Of a DNA stretch of 64,000 bases, positions 55,115 through 64,000 are shown piece after piece. The notes beneath the pieces were generated by a model. That model was given only the letters and a program-made list of their open reading frames with translations. It was not told the DNA's origin and did not search any database. The stretch spans positions 38,073,158-38,137,157 of the forward strand of contig NC_080042.1 in the NCBI RefSeq assembly GCF_012489685.1. The letters are read 5' to 3'. The stretch is from Lotus japonicus. Lineage: Eukaryota; Streptophyta; Magnoliopsida; Fabales; Fabaceae. The first letter of the stretch is position 1. Each line of letters begins with the position of its first letter. Made by a program: the position numbers and the translations under genes.

Positions 55115-56316
55115 TGTAAGATCAAGATTTGGTCATGTGGTACAACTCTATGTTTTGATGATAACAAGTATTTATTTGTGGATGAACAACTATGATACTC
55201 TAATGTTTGTCTTGAGTGTTTTGACAAACAGGTTCTGATTCTGACACCAGAAGATATATTCGTCAGAAGTTCTGAAGATCAGAAGATCAGAAGATCAGAA
55301 GATCAGAAGATCAGAGGATCTGAAGATCAGAGGATCTGAGGATCAGAGGATCAGAAGATCAGAGGATCAGAAGATCTGAGGATCAGAAGATCTGAAGACC
55401 AGAAGCTCTGAGGGACCAGAGGCTCTGAAGGTTCAGAAGCTCTGAAGGTCCAGAAGCAGAAGTTACGAAGGTCAGAGGATCCAAGCATCCCTCTGACTCT
55501 GATCACCAAGCTTCACAAGTTCCAACACGAAGCATAACTCTGATCAGAAGTCAATGGTTAAAGGAAAATGTCTCTATCGAGAAGTACAAGAGCAGTGTAC
55601 TATTCTGAAAAGCCTACCTACCAAGGTTCAGCCACAGCAGGTTCTGGAAGTTCCAGAAATGCCCTCCAACGGTCATATTCTCTCAACAGAAATATCCTTT
55701 GCACCTTGGACTATAAAAGGCTGAAGAAAAGAAGAAAGACTAAGAGTGAGAGAAATCAAGAGCTGCAATACAAGAAAAGATTCAAGCCTCTACTTTCTTC
55801 ATCTGTTCTTATTTAGTTTACACTCAGCTTATTTAGAAGCAAACCTTTGTAAACACCAACCTCAAACAGTTGTTTGATTTTCCTTAAGGGACCGGGTAGG
55901 TCAGTATCCTTAAGAAGACTAAGAGAGTGAATCTTAGTGGTGATTCCTTTAGGAGATCAAGGTTGATCGGATCCTAGAGAAGACTAAGAGAGTGAATCTT
56001 AGTGATAGCTAAGTCAGTGTATTGTTAGTCACTTGTAGGTTTCAAGTGCAGTTGTAACAATTATCTGATTAGTGGATTGCCTTCATTCTAAGAAGGAAGA
56101 AATCACCTTAACGGGTGGACTGGATTAGCTTGAGGGATTTATCAAGTGAACCAGGATAAAATACTTGTGTGCTTTTCTCTTCTCTCTATCTTTATCCGCT
56201 GCACCATCTATCTTAGAGAAACCGAAAAGATTTACTTTAAATCTTAAGGGGAAAGTTTTTATATTGAAAACGCTATTCAACCCCCCCCCCCCTTCTAGTC
56301 GTTTTTCACACCTTCA
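55115..56316 (+). repeat. Copia 3' LTR
   Basis: Nearly identical to 51366-52621 apart from a shorter minisatellite and a longer C-tract (56281-56292). Ends CACACCTTCA before AAGGA. Confidence 0.92.
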
Positions 56317-56385
56317 AAGGATGGATAGATATTTTTGAGAAGATATTTTGGTAAAGATATTTTGTAAAGATATTTTGTAGAGATT

Positions 56386-56575
56386 AGATAAGGATGAGTA
56401 GATATTTATCAAGGATCGGATAAGGTTGAATAGATATTTATCAGAAATTGGATAAGAACGAATAGATATTTATCAAAGATTGGATAAGAACGAATAGATA
56501 TTTATCAAAGATTGGATAAGAATGAATAGATATTTATCAAAGACTGGATAAGAACGAATAGATATTTTAGGGAGA
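56386..56575. repeat. 32-bp tandem array in solo LTR copy 2
   Basis: About six units of GGATAAGAACGAATAGATAT + TTATCAAAGATT, with starts near 56418, 56450, 56482, 56514 and 56546, exactly 32 bp apart where measured. The sequence left of the copia element (51337-51365) has a similar GGATAAGGATG phrase, so the copia insertion lies at the edge of this array. Confidence 0.85.
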
Positions 56576-57299
56576 TATTTCGAGAAGATATTTTGTAAAC
56601 CGGTACAGATTAGTTTAGATACCGGAGGATTTAACTCATAGAGTTAAAATAAAAATATAAGAATGATTCCTATTTTTCCGGCTTCATTCTCCGTGAGTTC
56701 TAAGATAGGTTTTGGCGACAGAATTCCAAAACTCAACAGAGGTTTCCTTGTATTTTAGGTGACTAACGCAAAGTCGGTGTAAAACTATTTTACCCGATAA
56801 GTTACTTTTTGCAGTGGATTTCGGATGAGAAAACTTCCTTCTGAAGAAAGATTAGAAATAACGAGAGAAATAGGCGAACGCGGGTGGAATCTTCATTTGA
56901 AGCTCCGAATAGAAAAAGTCTTCATCGTCCGTCGATCTTAGGTTTCTCGAACTATCAGGGATTCCGTTTCGGCAAACTTCCGAGAATTGGAATTTGACGT
57001 TCGTACGTTCCAGGGTTTCGCGTCGAAATACTTGTTTATAGACGAATAAGAGAAATTCTAATATTTCTCTGAGGTTTTTTTGGAATTAGTTTCCATCGTG
57101 TCCTAAAGTATAAATTAACTATTCACTAGGGTCTTCGACCTAAGATTAGGCGAACGTTAGTCGTGCTATAACTTTTATCGGTTTTGATATAATCCTTGGA
57201 CTTTTCCTGAACCTTCTCTTTCATAAATTTATTTCATCCAATAAACTCTTGTATTTTATTCCCTTATCCAAAACTTAAAAACTTGGGTCTTACAATGCA

Positions 57300-58480
57300 T
57301 CATATAATTTGAAACTGCTGTTGACAAAGCAGGATATATCACAGGATCCGGTAACTCAGCTGATATTACCTTATCAATGTCATCCCCTGTTTTAAGCTTC
57401 CCTTCACCTTGCAACCATATTAAGATGTGGGCATGTGGAAGCCCTCTTTTTTGGAACTCAATTGTGTACGTACCTGCTGTTAAAGGTTTTGAAAGATGTA
57501 TGTAATTAACATAACAATTAGTAAATTACATGAAAAAATAAAACATAGAAAAAGAAGAAAAAAAAAATGCTTGCCTGCTTGTACTTCTCCAAATATTTTT
57601 CCTTTCTTCAAATTGGACATCAAATCATTCAACTTCATTTTGAAAACTCTAGCCACAATGTCAGGTCGGTCATCTGCCCTGAGACCTCTTGGAGTTACAA
57701 AATCCTGAATTTCTTTCCAGTTTGCATTGCAGGTCATGGTTATAAATAAATCTGGATACCCAAATCTTTTGCAAATAGCCATGGCATCTTGACAATTGTT
57801 GAACATGTATCGCATCCCACCCGTGAAGGAAGGAGGTAAAATGATACGTTTTCCAGCAGAGGAGGGTTGGACATCTCCTCTAGTTACAACTTCTTGTAAG
57901 CCTTTAAAAATATTTGAACGGAACTTCTGTTGATTATTTCTGTAAAAAGACATTCTATCTGATTCAATCATAGTGTAGCAGTCTACAATAAATTGCTGAA
58001 ATAATCGACCTGTGCTCACTAAATGCCCATGCTCTATGTCCCTTTGTTGGATCCGGTAAGAAATAAATTCCCTGATTGCAACTTTGTATCTCTTTCGGGA
58101 ATCGTCTTGCATGTGATCTTCTCGTAGTGGTATATTTTCCTTAAAACCATCTTCTCCATATGGAAATAATAAAGGATATTGAAGAGGAATGTAAGAAGGG
58201 TGTTTTTCAGGAAGTCGTTGAAAACCTCCATCGGTACCCTTGACAATAATATCTCTACCTTCATTCACAGAGTCTAGACCACCTACAATAAAAGCTGCCA
58301 CCTCAGTTCTGTTACGATACAATTTGAGATAGAAATTTGAAGAACCATCACTCTCGACAAAGTCTCTAACTCTTCGAAACATCTTTGCCAATTCATTGTC
58401 TTTGTCAATCATTGCAGTCAAGTCCTTCACTAAGGAAGGATCAAGTGGACTTTTCCTTGTACTTGAACTGATGTAAAAAA
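57300..58480 (-). pseudogene. RepHel Rep domain, HUH-containing exons
   Basis: The exon from about 58480 reads HPSYIPLQYPLLFPYGEDGF, REFISYRIQQRD and LPPSFTGGMRYMFNNCQDAM, the Helitron_like_N domain, with PDLFITMTCNANWKEI. The exon near 57478-57300 contains GLPHAHILIWLQ, the HUH metal-binding motif (57427-57435 encode HAH). An apparent GC-AG intron separates them: GAAGTACAAGCAG/GCAAGC (near 57575) to TTTAACAG (near 57482). Rep nicks and ligates one strand during rolling-circle transposition. The frame is cut by the solo LTR at ATGCA. Confidence 0.88.
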
Positions 58481-58559
58481 TGAAAGTAAGAATTTAGCAT
58501 CAGCCACCATAACTTCAAGGTATAGTTTTTGTTTAAAAATTTGTAAATAATTCACAAAA

Positions 58560-59036
58560 TACCTGATATTTCATTCTATTTGAAGACTCATTCTGAGTGT
58601 CATATATATAGAGTTGAGCAAACTTAGGAGGAGCTCCTTCAGGAGGTATCAGACTTCCAATCCGATGATAATTTTGACCACTTAGTATAAACTGAGGAGG
58701 GCCATTTCCATCATTTATACCTTATTCTACCTTGCCTCCAAGTGAAGTGAACGAAAATAAACTGTTGTACGCTCTGATATTCTCCTTGAAATTCTTGTAT
58801 CTTTCATCTATCTCATTCATCAAATTATATAGTAGCTGAGGAGGTTTTCTTAGGAATGGAAGTGTAATTTTTCCTTTCATGCAGCAAATCTTGAATTTTG
58901 GAATTTTGCTATGATCAGATTTAACTGCCCTCTCTTCATACCACATAATAGATTGACAATTAGAGCGTACATAAGATGCATCACCCAAATAAAACACCTC
59001 TGCAGCCCAAACTTTCTTAAAATTAGCTGACTGCAA
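58560..59036 (-). pseudogene. RepHel N-terminal conserved exon
   Basis: Reads MWYEERAVKSDHSK, ICCMKGKITLPFLRKPPQLL and FKENIRAYNSLFSFTSLGGK. An in-frame TAA (58722-58724) follows, then GINDGNGPPQFILSGQNYHR. This is the conserved segment before Helitron_like_N in plant Helitron proteins. Family members read through the position of the TAA, so it is probably an inactivating mutation. Confidence 0.82.
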
Positions 59037-59127
59037 TGAAAGGGTATTATTAAAGTACCATACAATGTAAGAAGTTTACCTGTCGTTTCAGCCTTTGCAT
59101 ACAATTGTGAATGCCTTTCTGTAGTTT

Positions 59128-59957
59128 GGTTATCAGGTAATGTACTCGTCTCACCTTGCTCCATATCTTCTGAATTGAAGCCGAAACTCCTTCTTGAAAC
59201 TTGTTCAATAATAGTAGAAGGAATTCTCAAGGTACTTTTCCTTTGACGTCTACGTGAGGTGCTAGCAGCAACTGATGATGTGAGTATGGTACTTTGATCT
59301 GAAATGGAACTTTGTTGTGGTTGTGTAGATGATCCTGTACAATAAATAATATTTTTTGAGAATGTGAAACTGATATTGACATAAATGTCATCTATTAGGC
59401 CATTTGGAAAATGAAGTTTAGTTTACCAACTCCATGCGATGAACCATTATCTGAATTGGACGGATTTGAAATACTGCCTGTATGCATACCTACATGTGCA
59501 ACTATATTAAAATTGCTGAAATTAAGTTGAATAATTTTTTGAGGTTATCAGGTAATGGACTCGTCTCACCTTGCTCCATGTCTTCTGAATCATTACCAAA
59601 ACTCCTTCTTGAAACTTGTTCAATGATAGTAGAAGGTATTATCAAGCTACTTTTCCTTTGATGTCTACGTGAGGTGCTAGTTCCAACTGATGATGTAAGT
59701 ATGGTACTTTGATCTGAAATGGAACTTTGTTTAGGTGGTGTAGATGATCCTGAACAATTAAAAATAATGGTTGAGAATGTGAAAGTGATATTGACATAAA
59801 TGTCATATATTAGGCCATGTTGAAAAATGAAGTTTATTTTACCAACTCCATGTGATGAACCGTTATCTGTATTGGACAGATTTGAACTACTTCCTGTATG
59901 CATCCCTACATGTGCAAGCATATTAAAATTGTTGAAATTAAGTTGAATAATTTATGG
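59128..59957 (-). repeat. 415-bp tandem duplication of RepHel exon block
   Basis: Copy 59128-59542 is repeated at 59543-59957 (starts GGTTATCAGGTAATG in both, period 415). Each copy holds one Ser/Arg-rich coding block (PSTIIEQVSRRSFG) and one short block (GSSHGVGK). Divergence is about one in ten bases. It duplicates N-terminal exons of the Helitron gene. Confidence 0.8.
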
Positions 59958-59959
59958 AG

Positions 59960-62069
59960 AACAATTTCACCATTTAATTTAAACATTTTAATACAATGCA
60001 TAAATTACCTAAAGGAGAACAATAGGTTAATACAGTCCACGGTGTATTTTGAGTTGGGCTAGCATACACATATTGCATTTGGGAAAAGCTCGGAAATGCA
60101 TCTGGAGTTAAAAAAACTTGATCAACGCCTGCAAACTCAGTGACAACGCAAAGTTATCAAAAATATCATACTTTTATATTGGATTAGTTGATAAAACTAA
60201 TATTAATATACAACCAAGTGCGTGATTATTCATTTCAGATTTGTTCTTCATGATAGCTTTCCTTCTCAATCTTGCATAAGACGCAGCTTGGGCCTTATAG
60301 GTCGCAAAAACATTATTTCTTTGTCCAATAGGGCCTAAAAAGGATTGAAAAATATGTATGAAGATTCCTGAAGCAATTAAGAATATAGAAAAGTAGGGTT
60401 AAGATTATAGACCTGGAAAATAACCAACATTATTTACTCCTGGTGAAGGAATTTGAATATTAGTGTTCAATACTAACAATGGTGAAACTTCACTACATGG
60501 ATCTGCAATGTTAAAATTATGTTTCAATTGAAAGTGATTAGAGATAACAAAGACTCATGCTTTCAAGTATGAAGTGATTACTAAAATGAAACTCAATAAA
60601 AAAAGCAAGTTGCCAAATTCCTACTATGGAATTTTAAACTGGTTAAGATGCTTCTATCCTTGACATATAAAAATGGAGTTAAACATGTTTCTATCCTTGA
60701 GATATATTAAATAAGCAGATTATAATAGTAGAAAAAGGAAAGCAAACACATATTTTGATTTAGAATTGAAAATTGATCTAGACTCTTAAATCAATTATAA
60801 TAGGATCTTTCAATCATGCAGTAAACTACCTTTATTCTTATGATGAAAAGTCGACGTAAAACAAACCTTTTCTTTTTCTTGTTTTTTGATAAGTTGTCTT
60901 TGTCTAAATGTTTGATAAAGAACTTTGTTGAGTAGATGAATCTCCTGCAATGATATTTTGCACTGCAGAAAAAATTAAAATCATGTCAACACTTTTCACA
61001 ATATGGCAAGCTTTATTAATTTAGTGAAGTATGTTCAAATGCAGCAAATGTTCCTCAAAATGTGGCATATGAAGAAAAGGAAAAAGAATCTGATCATTCA
61101 CACTACTATAGGTGTTGATGCTCAAAGTACACTATGAAGATGATTGTCTACTTATTGTTTTTTTTTTTTGCAATATTAAATGAACATTATATTCATGATG
61201 GGTCAAGTGGCATTACTAGAATAGCATACAGATCCTCAAAAGAGGAATTACTAACCAACGTGTGTTTCTTACCTAACAGCCCCAGTTAATAGTAGATACC
61301 ATTACAAACTAATTATCCCAAAGGACTTAGGAAAGAAAAGAAAGTCAAAAGTCAATTCAAATAAGCACCCTTCTATTAAGGGTACTCCTGCAAGATGTCA
61401 TGGCCAAGGCAAAGTCACTTTATAATTCATAGAAATAGATGACACTCAAACCAGACTTATGCAAGTTGAATTTTGTCATTATGCAATTGGTAATTCACTG
61501 CACCTGAAAGCAATACTTGTGCCTACTTCCTTCTCATATTATCAGTTCAAAAAAACAAAGGGCAAATCATCTTTGAATACCCAAAATCATCATCATTATA
61601 TATTATATGCAGTTCTTGAATTGAGCACCCAATTGTCTACTTATTGTTGTTGAAGCCTCGAATGGAGTTACTATAGATATTCATATTCTATTCATCACTA
61701 ATGTGATCAAACCATAAAATAAAGCTATTCAGGTTTGTACTAACTTGATCTCATACCTGAATCCAAAGATGCCAGTGGAGACCTCATGGACTTTGATCCC
61801 TGGTGGAACTCCGTATGTTTCAAAGCTTCATCATTGTAATTCAAGGGGATTCACAACGGATCCATGTGCAACGGTGCTGTATTTTCATCAACTGAAAAAC
61901 AAATAAATGTTTAATAAAATGTTAAATTAACTTGCATTATTGAATCTAAAAAGCAATTTTTATTCAATTCAACACTACCTTGTATTGAAGTGGTTTTTCT
62001 ATTGCTGCTATTGTTTTTCATTATAATCATTCTTCTCATTCGCGCATGTCTAGCCCGCTCCTTATCCAT
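59960..62069 (-). pseudogene. RepHel first exons and introns
   Basis: The minus-strand ATG at 62067-62069 begins MDKERARHARMRRMIIMKNN and ends at a donor AAG/GTAGTG (exon end 61979). This looks like the start of plant Helitron proteins. A further exon near 60340-60215 reads RNNVFATYKAQAASYARLRR. The rest is AT-rich intron. Exon joins are inferred from splice motifs only. Confidence 0.55.
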
Positions 62070-62074
62070 TGGCT

Positions 62075-63640
62075 CTACTTATAACTTGAAGTTCAGGAAA
62101 AATGCTAATGATTCAGGAATGCAGTTAAGATAGAGGAAAAAATATGGCACTGATGAAAGAGTAACTCAGTAATGGAAGCAAGATTAATTGTATAAGATCA
62201 ATGCAAACTAACGATTCTTGGATGTCTAATTAAAAACCAACTTATCTGTCTTGCTAAATTTCAAAGCACTGCCTTCAAAAGTCCATCTTACAAAATCAAG
62301 GGTTTCAGTCCTTTCTATTATTGCCCAAATCAAAATCGAAACCAAGCATTCAAGATGATCATCAACCTCCTGTTTAAGTTTTGTATGTTTCGCAGCCGAT
62401 TTGTGGAGAAATAATTAAGATCAAGGAGAATTGCATAGATGATCAGGTATCTGCAAAAGCTTGAACCGTGATTGAAGAACGAAAAACGCGTTAGAGAAGA
62501 CAACCTGATTTTTTGCTTTTTGAATTAAATATTTTAATGTAATTAATTTAATATGTTGACCATTCACCAAAATCAACCTGATTATATTATAATAATTTTT
62601 TTGAAAGTATTTAATATGTTTGTTTGAAATTGAAAGTATTTAATAGGTTGACCAAGGCATGATGTCGTTGCTTTTAAGTTTGAAATAGATATCACTTGAT
62701 TTTTTTTTAATTTCCTTATCATTATTAGTTTTTGAACGTCTTTATCATTGTTACTATTTTTTTTTGAATGGTATTATCACTAAATCAACTATTCAATATC
62801 TTGTTTTAAAAAAAAAACATAATCAATATATTATTGGGTGGCAAATCAGTTTTTATATTTGGAATTTTTTTTATATACCAAATATAATATATTAATAACA
62901 GAGTTAATACAAAATTAAATATAAATTTCCTATTTTGAAACTAATTCATGTTAATATTCCAAACTTATCGGGGTTTCTATTTTTATGCAGAAAAATCTAA
63001 AAAATCTGTTTTTGATTTAGGGGATCCTAGTGAGAGAAAGAGAAGATTTTTTTTAGAGATAGAAACTGAGTCTGTGAACAATCTAACAATATATTATTTG
63101 TTAAAAAAATATGTCCAAAGGCATTGCTTTTGCTCTATAAACCTCCAACCGAGTTAAAAAGATAATTAAAAAGCCTCAAAGGAAACAAACGGATATGGGG
63201 TTGTTAATATATTGGTGATTTATATATAATTTCTTCCTTATTTAAATCTTGTTAGGGTGAGTAATTTCAGGTGAATCACGTAGTATTAATTGAGGAATAA
63301 AGGAGAAAGAGTTTAATTTTGAATATAAGTTGTTACAGAGAATTAAACTCTTTCAATATTAAAATATGTTGGGTATTAACCATTGTACAAAACTACATGA
63401 TAGTGCAGTTGTTTCGCCAACAAATTGAAGAGTTCAGCAACAACTATAATTTGGCTTCAATTGAAGTGTGAAAAAAGAGCTGAATCATAGTCAATTAAAA
63501 TCACCAAAGTTATCCGAAAACAAATCCCATGAACAAAACAGTACTTAATGATCCAAACTTAACTAAAAACAATAAAATAATTGTTTGAGACTAAAAAGAT
63601 TAAAAATCCAACATAATCTGAAAGCAAATGTAAATTGATG
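62075..63640. other. AT-rich spacer between RepHel and RPA-like gene
   Basis: Long T and A runs; the longest open stretch (69 codons at 62948) is not recognisable. It presumably holds the RepHel promoter, but no motif stands out. Confidence 0.4.
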
Positions 63641-63651
63641 AAAGTCCATCT

Positions 63652-64000
63652 TCAATCCTTCTCCTGTTTGATGACCTTCTTCAGCTTGTTTGAAGTCTTC
63701 TCTCGGGGATGCAAAGTATTTATCTCATCCACCAATCGTTTTGCAGGAGTAACAACCTTCTTCTTACAGCATTCTTTGGATTGTGCTGAAGTAGTAGAAT
63801 CAACGATCTTAGTAGCATAGTATCCTCAAAAGTTTGTGAAAGGTCCTGTAGTTAATATAGTGTAATCAACAGTTGGATGAAAACAAATTTAAATTAATTA
63901 TATATTGTTAAAAGATTTTTGTGAAAAAAACTTTGAAAGGGAAACCAATTTGTCATCTGCCACGTTAACAACATTCACGCCAGAGGCAGGTTTTGAAATT
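63652..64000 (-). pseudogene. RPA70-like (replication protein A) C-terminal fragment, partial at window edge
   Basis: The minus strand reads YYATKIVDSTTSAQSKECCK and then VVTPAKRLVDEI, ending KLKKVIKQEKD and TGA at 63652-63654. An upstream exon at about 64000-63915 reads PASGVNVVNVADDKLVSLS. The TPAKR and K-rich tail resembles, from memory, the end of RPA1-like proteins encoded by plant Helitrons, which may bind single-stranded intermediates. A stop in the joining region suggests decay or a different splice. The rest lies beyond the window. Confidence 0.38.

Larger units (their letters stand above)
51366..56316 (+). mobile_element. Gag-only Ty1/copia (SIRE-like) element, TR-GAG type
   Basis: LTRs 51366-52621 (1,256 bp) and 55115-56316 (1,202 bp), TG...CA. 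Perfect TSD AAGGA (51361-51365 and 56317-56321). Primer-binding site TGGTATCAGAGC follows the 5' LTR, and a purine tract precedes the 3' LTR. The internal region (2.5 kb) encodes only gag; there is no protease, integrase, RT or RNase H. Outside a minisatellite and a C-tract I found two base differences between the LTRs, so it is very young. It must have used enzymes from another element. Confidence 0.93.
47882..57294 (-). mobile_element. Solo LTR, long Ty3/gypsy-type family, copy 2, split by copia
   Basis: Starts TGTAACACCCCGATTTCGG and ends GGGTCTTACA, as at 3181-6953. Perfect TSD ATGCA (47877-47881 and 57295-57299). Without the inner copia element and its TSD it is about 4.46 kb. Shared blocks with copy 1 include GCAACTAAGTCAG, CGACACGTCGCCACGTGTTC, GGCGGAATTCCGGCGACAT and GTCGGTGTAAAACTATTTT. 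It is longer partly because of local tandem arrays. It interrupts the Helitron Rep domain just after the HUH-containing exon. Confidence 0.88.
40045..64000 (-). mobile_element. Helitron with RepHel gene, nested; 5' end beyond the window
   Basis: The 3' terminus lies on the left: the minus strand ends hairpin (ACCCGTG, loop, CACGGGT), TATAAAA, CTAG, then T (40045-40072). A RepHel gene runs 62069 to about 41030 on the minus strand, with HUH Rep and PIF1-type helicase. An RPA-like tail is at 63652. I found no TC-type 5' terminus up to 64000. It has been invaded by a CACTA element (41335-45380) and by a solo LTR (47882-57294) carrying a copia element. Stops and insertions make this copy inactive. 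Confidence 0.8.

Noticed and set aside
62400..63400. Possible 5' terminus of the RepHel Helitron
   Set aside because: No GA-ending copy of a Helitron start motif was found on the plus strand; the RPA-like tail suggests the element continues.

Overview
The window is nuclear DNA of a flowering plant, a eudicot and probably a papilionoid legume. The evidence is plant-type introns, plant-only domains (plant mobile domain, Agenet/IDM1-like exon, hydroxyproline galactosyltransferase), legume-style SIRE-like LTRs and very AT-rich spacers. I see no intact host gene, rRNA, tRNA or organellar gene. It is a transposon graveyard with several young insertions, and most boundaries can be fixed to the base by target-site duplications (TSDs).

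Left part (1-16.8 kb). A non-autonomous Helitron (about 242-9727) carries a captured exon of an IDM1-like Agenet/Tudor gene. That exon is cut by a 3.8-kb solo LTR (3181-6953, TSD GAGAG). Next come a SINE-like copy, a 191-bp MITE and a 4.5-kb Mutator-like element (10629-15116, 9-bp TSD TTTTATTTA). The Mutator-like element carries a decayed plant-mobile-domain (PMD) gene and an OTU-hydrolase-like gene tail. A second SINE-like copy and a 673-bp MULE-type MITE follow.

Centre (16.8-34.8 kb). This is a nest. A second copy of the MITE was split by a Pack-MULE (16934-34151, 10-bp TSD) holding a fragment of a mitochondrial/plastid NAD-carrier gene. The Pack-MULE was in turn invaded by a 14.4-kb Ty3/gypsy Tat-lineage retrotransposon (17456-31839, TSD GAAGT) and a SIRE-like LTR. 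The Ty3 element has gag, protease and RT-RNaseH-aRNaseH-integrase on the minus strand. Between pol and the 3' LTR it has an antisense module on the plus strand: a PMD/coiled-coil gene and a separate 157-residue ORF, each with its own TATA box.

Host-like segment (34.8-40.0 kb). It holds the last two exons of an unidentified acidic protein and the C-terminal part of a hydroxyproline O-galactosyltransferase gene. The latter is split by a 1.6-kb TRIM (37849-39482, TSD CGGTC).

Right part (40.0-64.0 kb). A Helitron with a RepHel gene on the minus strand has its 3' hairpin terminus at 40045 and runs past the window. Its helicase exon is split by a CACTA element (41335-45380, TSD GTT). Its Rep exon is split by a second solo LTR (47882-57294, TSD ATGCA). 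That solo LTR is itself split by a young gag-only SIRE-like Ty1/copia element (51366-56316, TSD AAGGA). An RPA-like gene tail lies at the right edge.

The most notable points are PMD genes carried by both a DNA transposon and an antisense module of a retrotransposon, the two nests with TSDs marking most layers, and evidence that several defective elements were moved by proteins supplied in trans.
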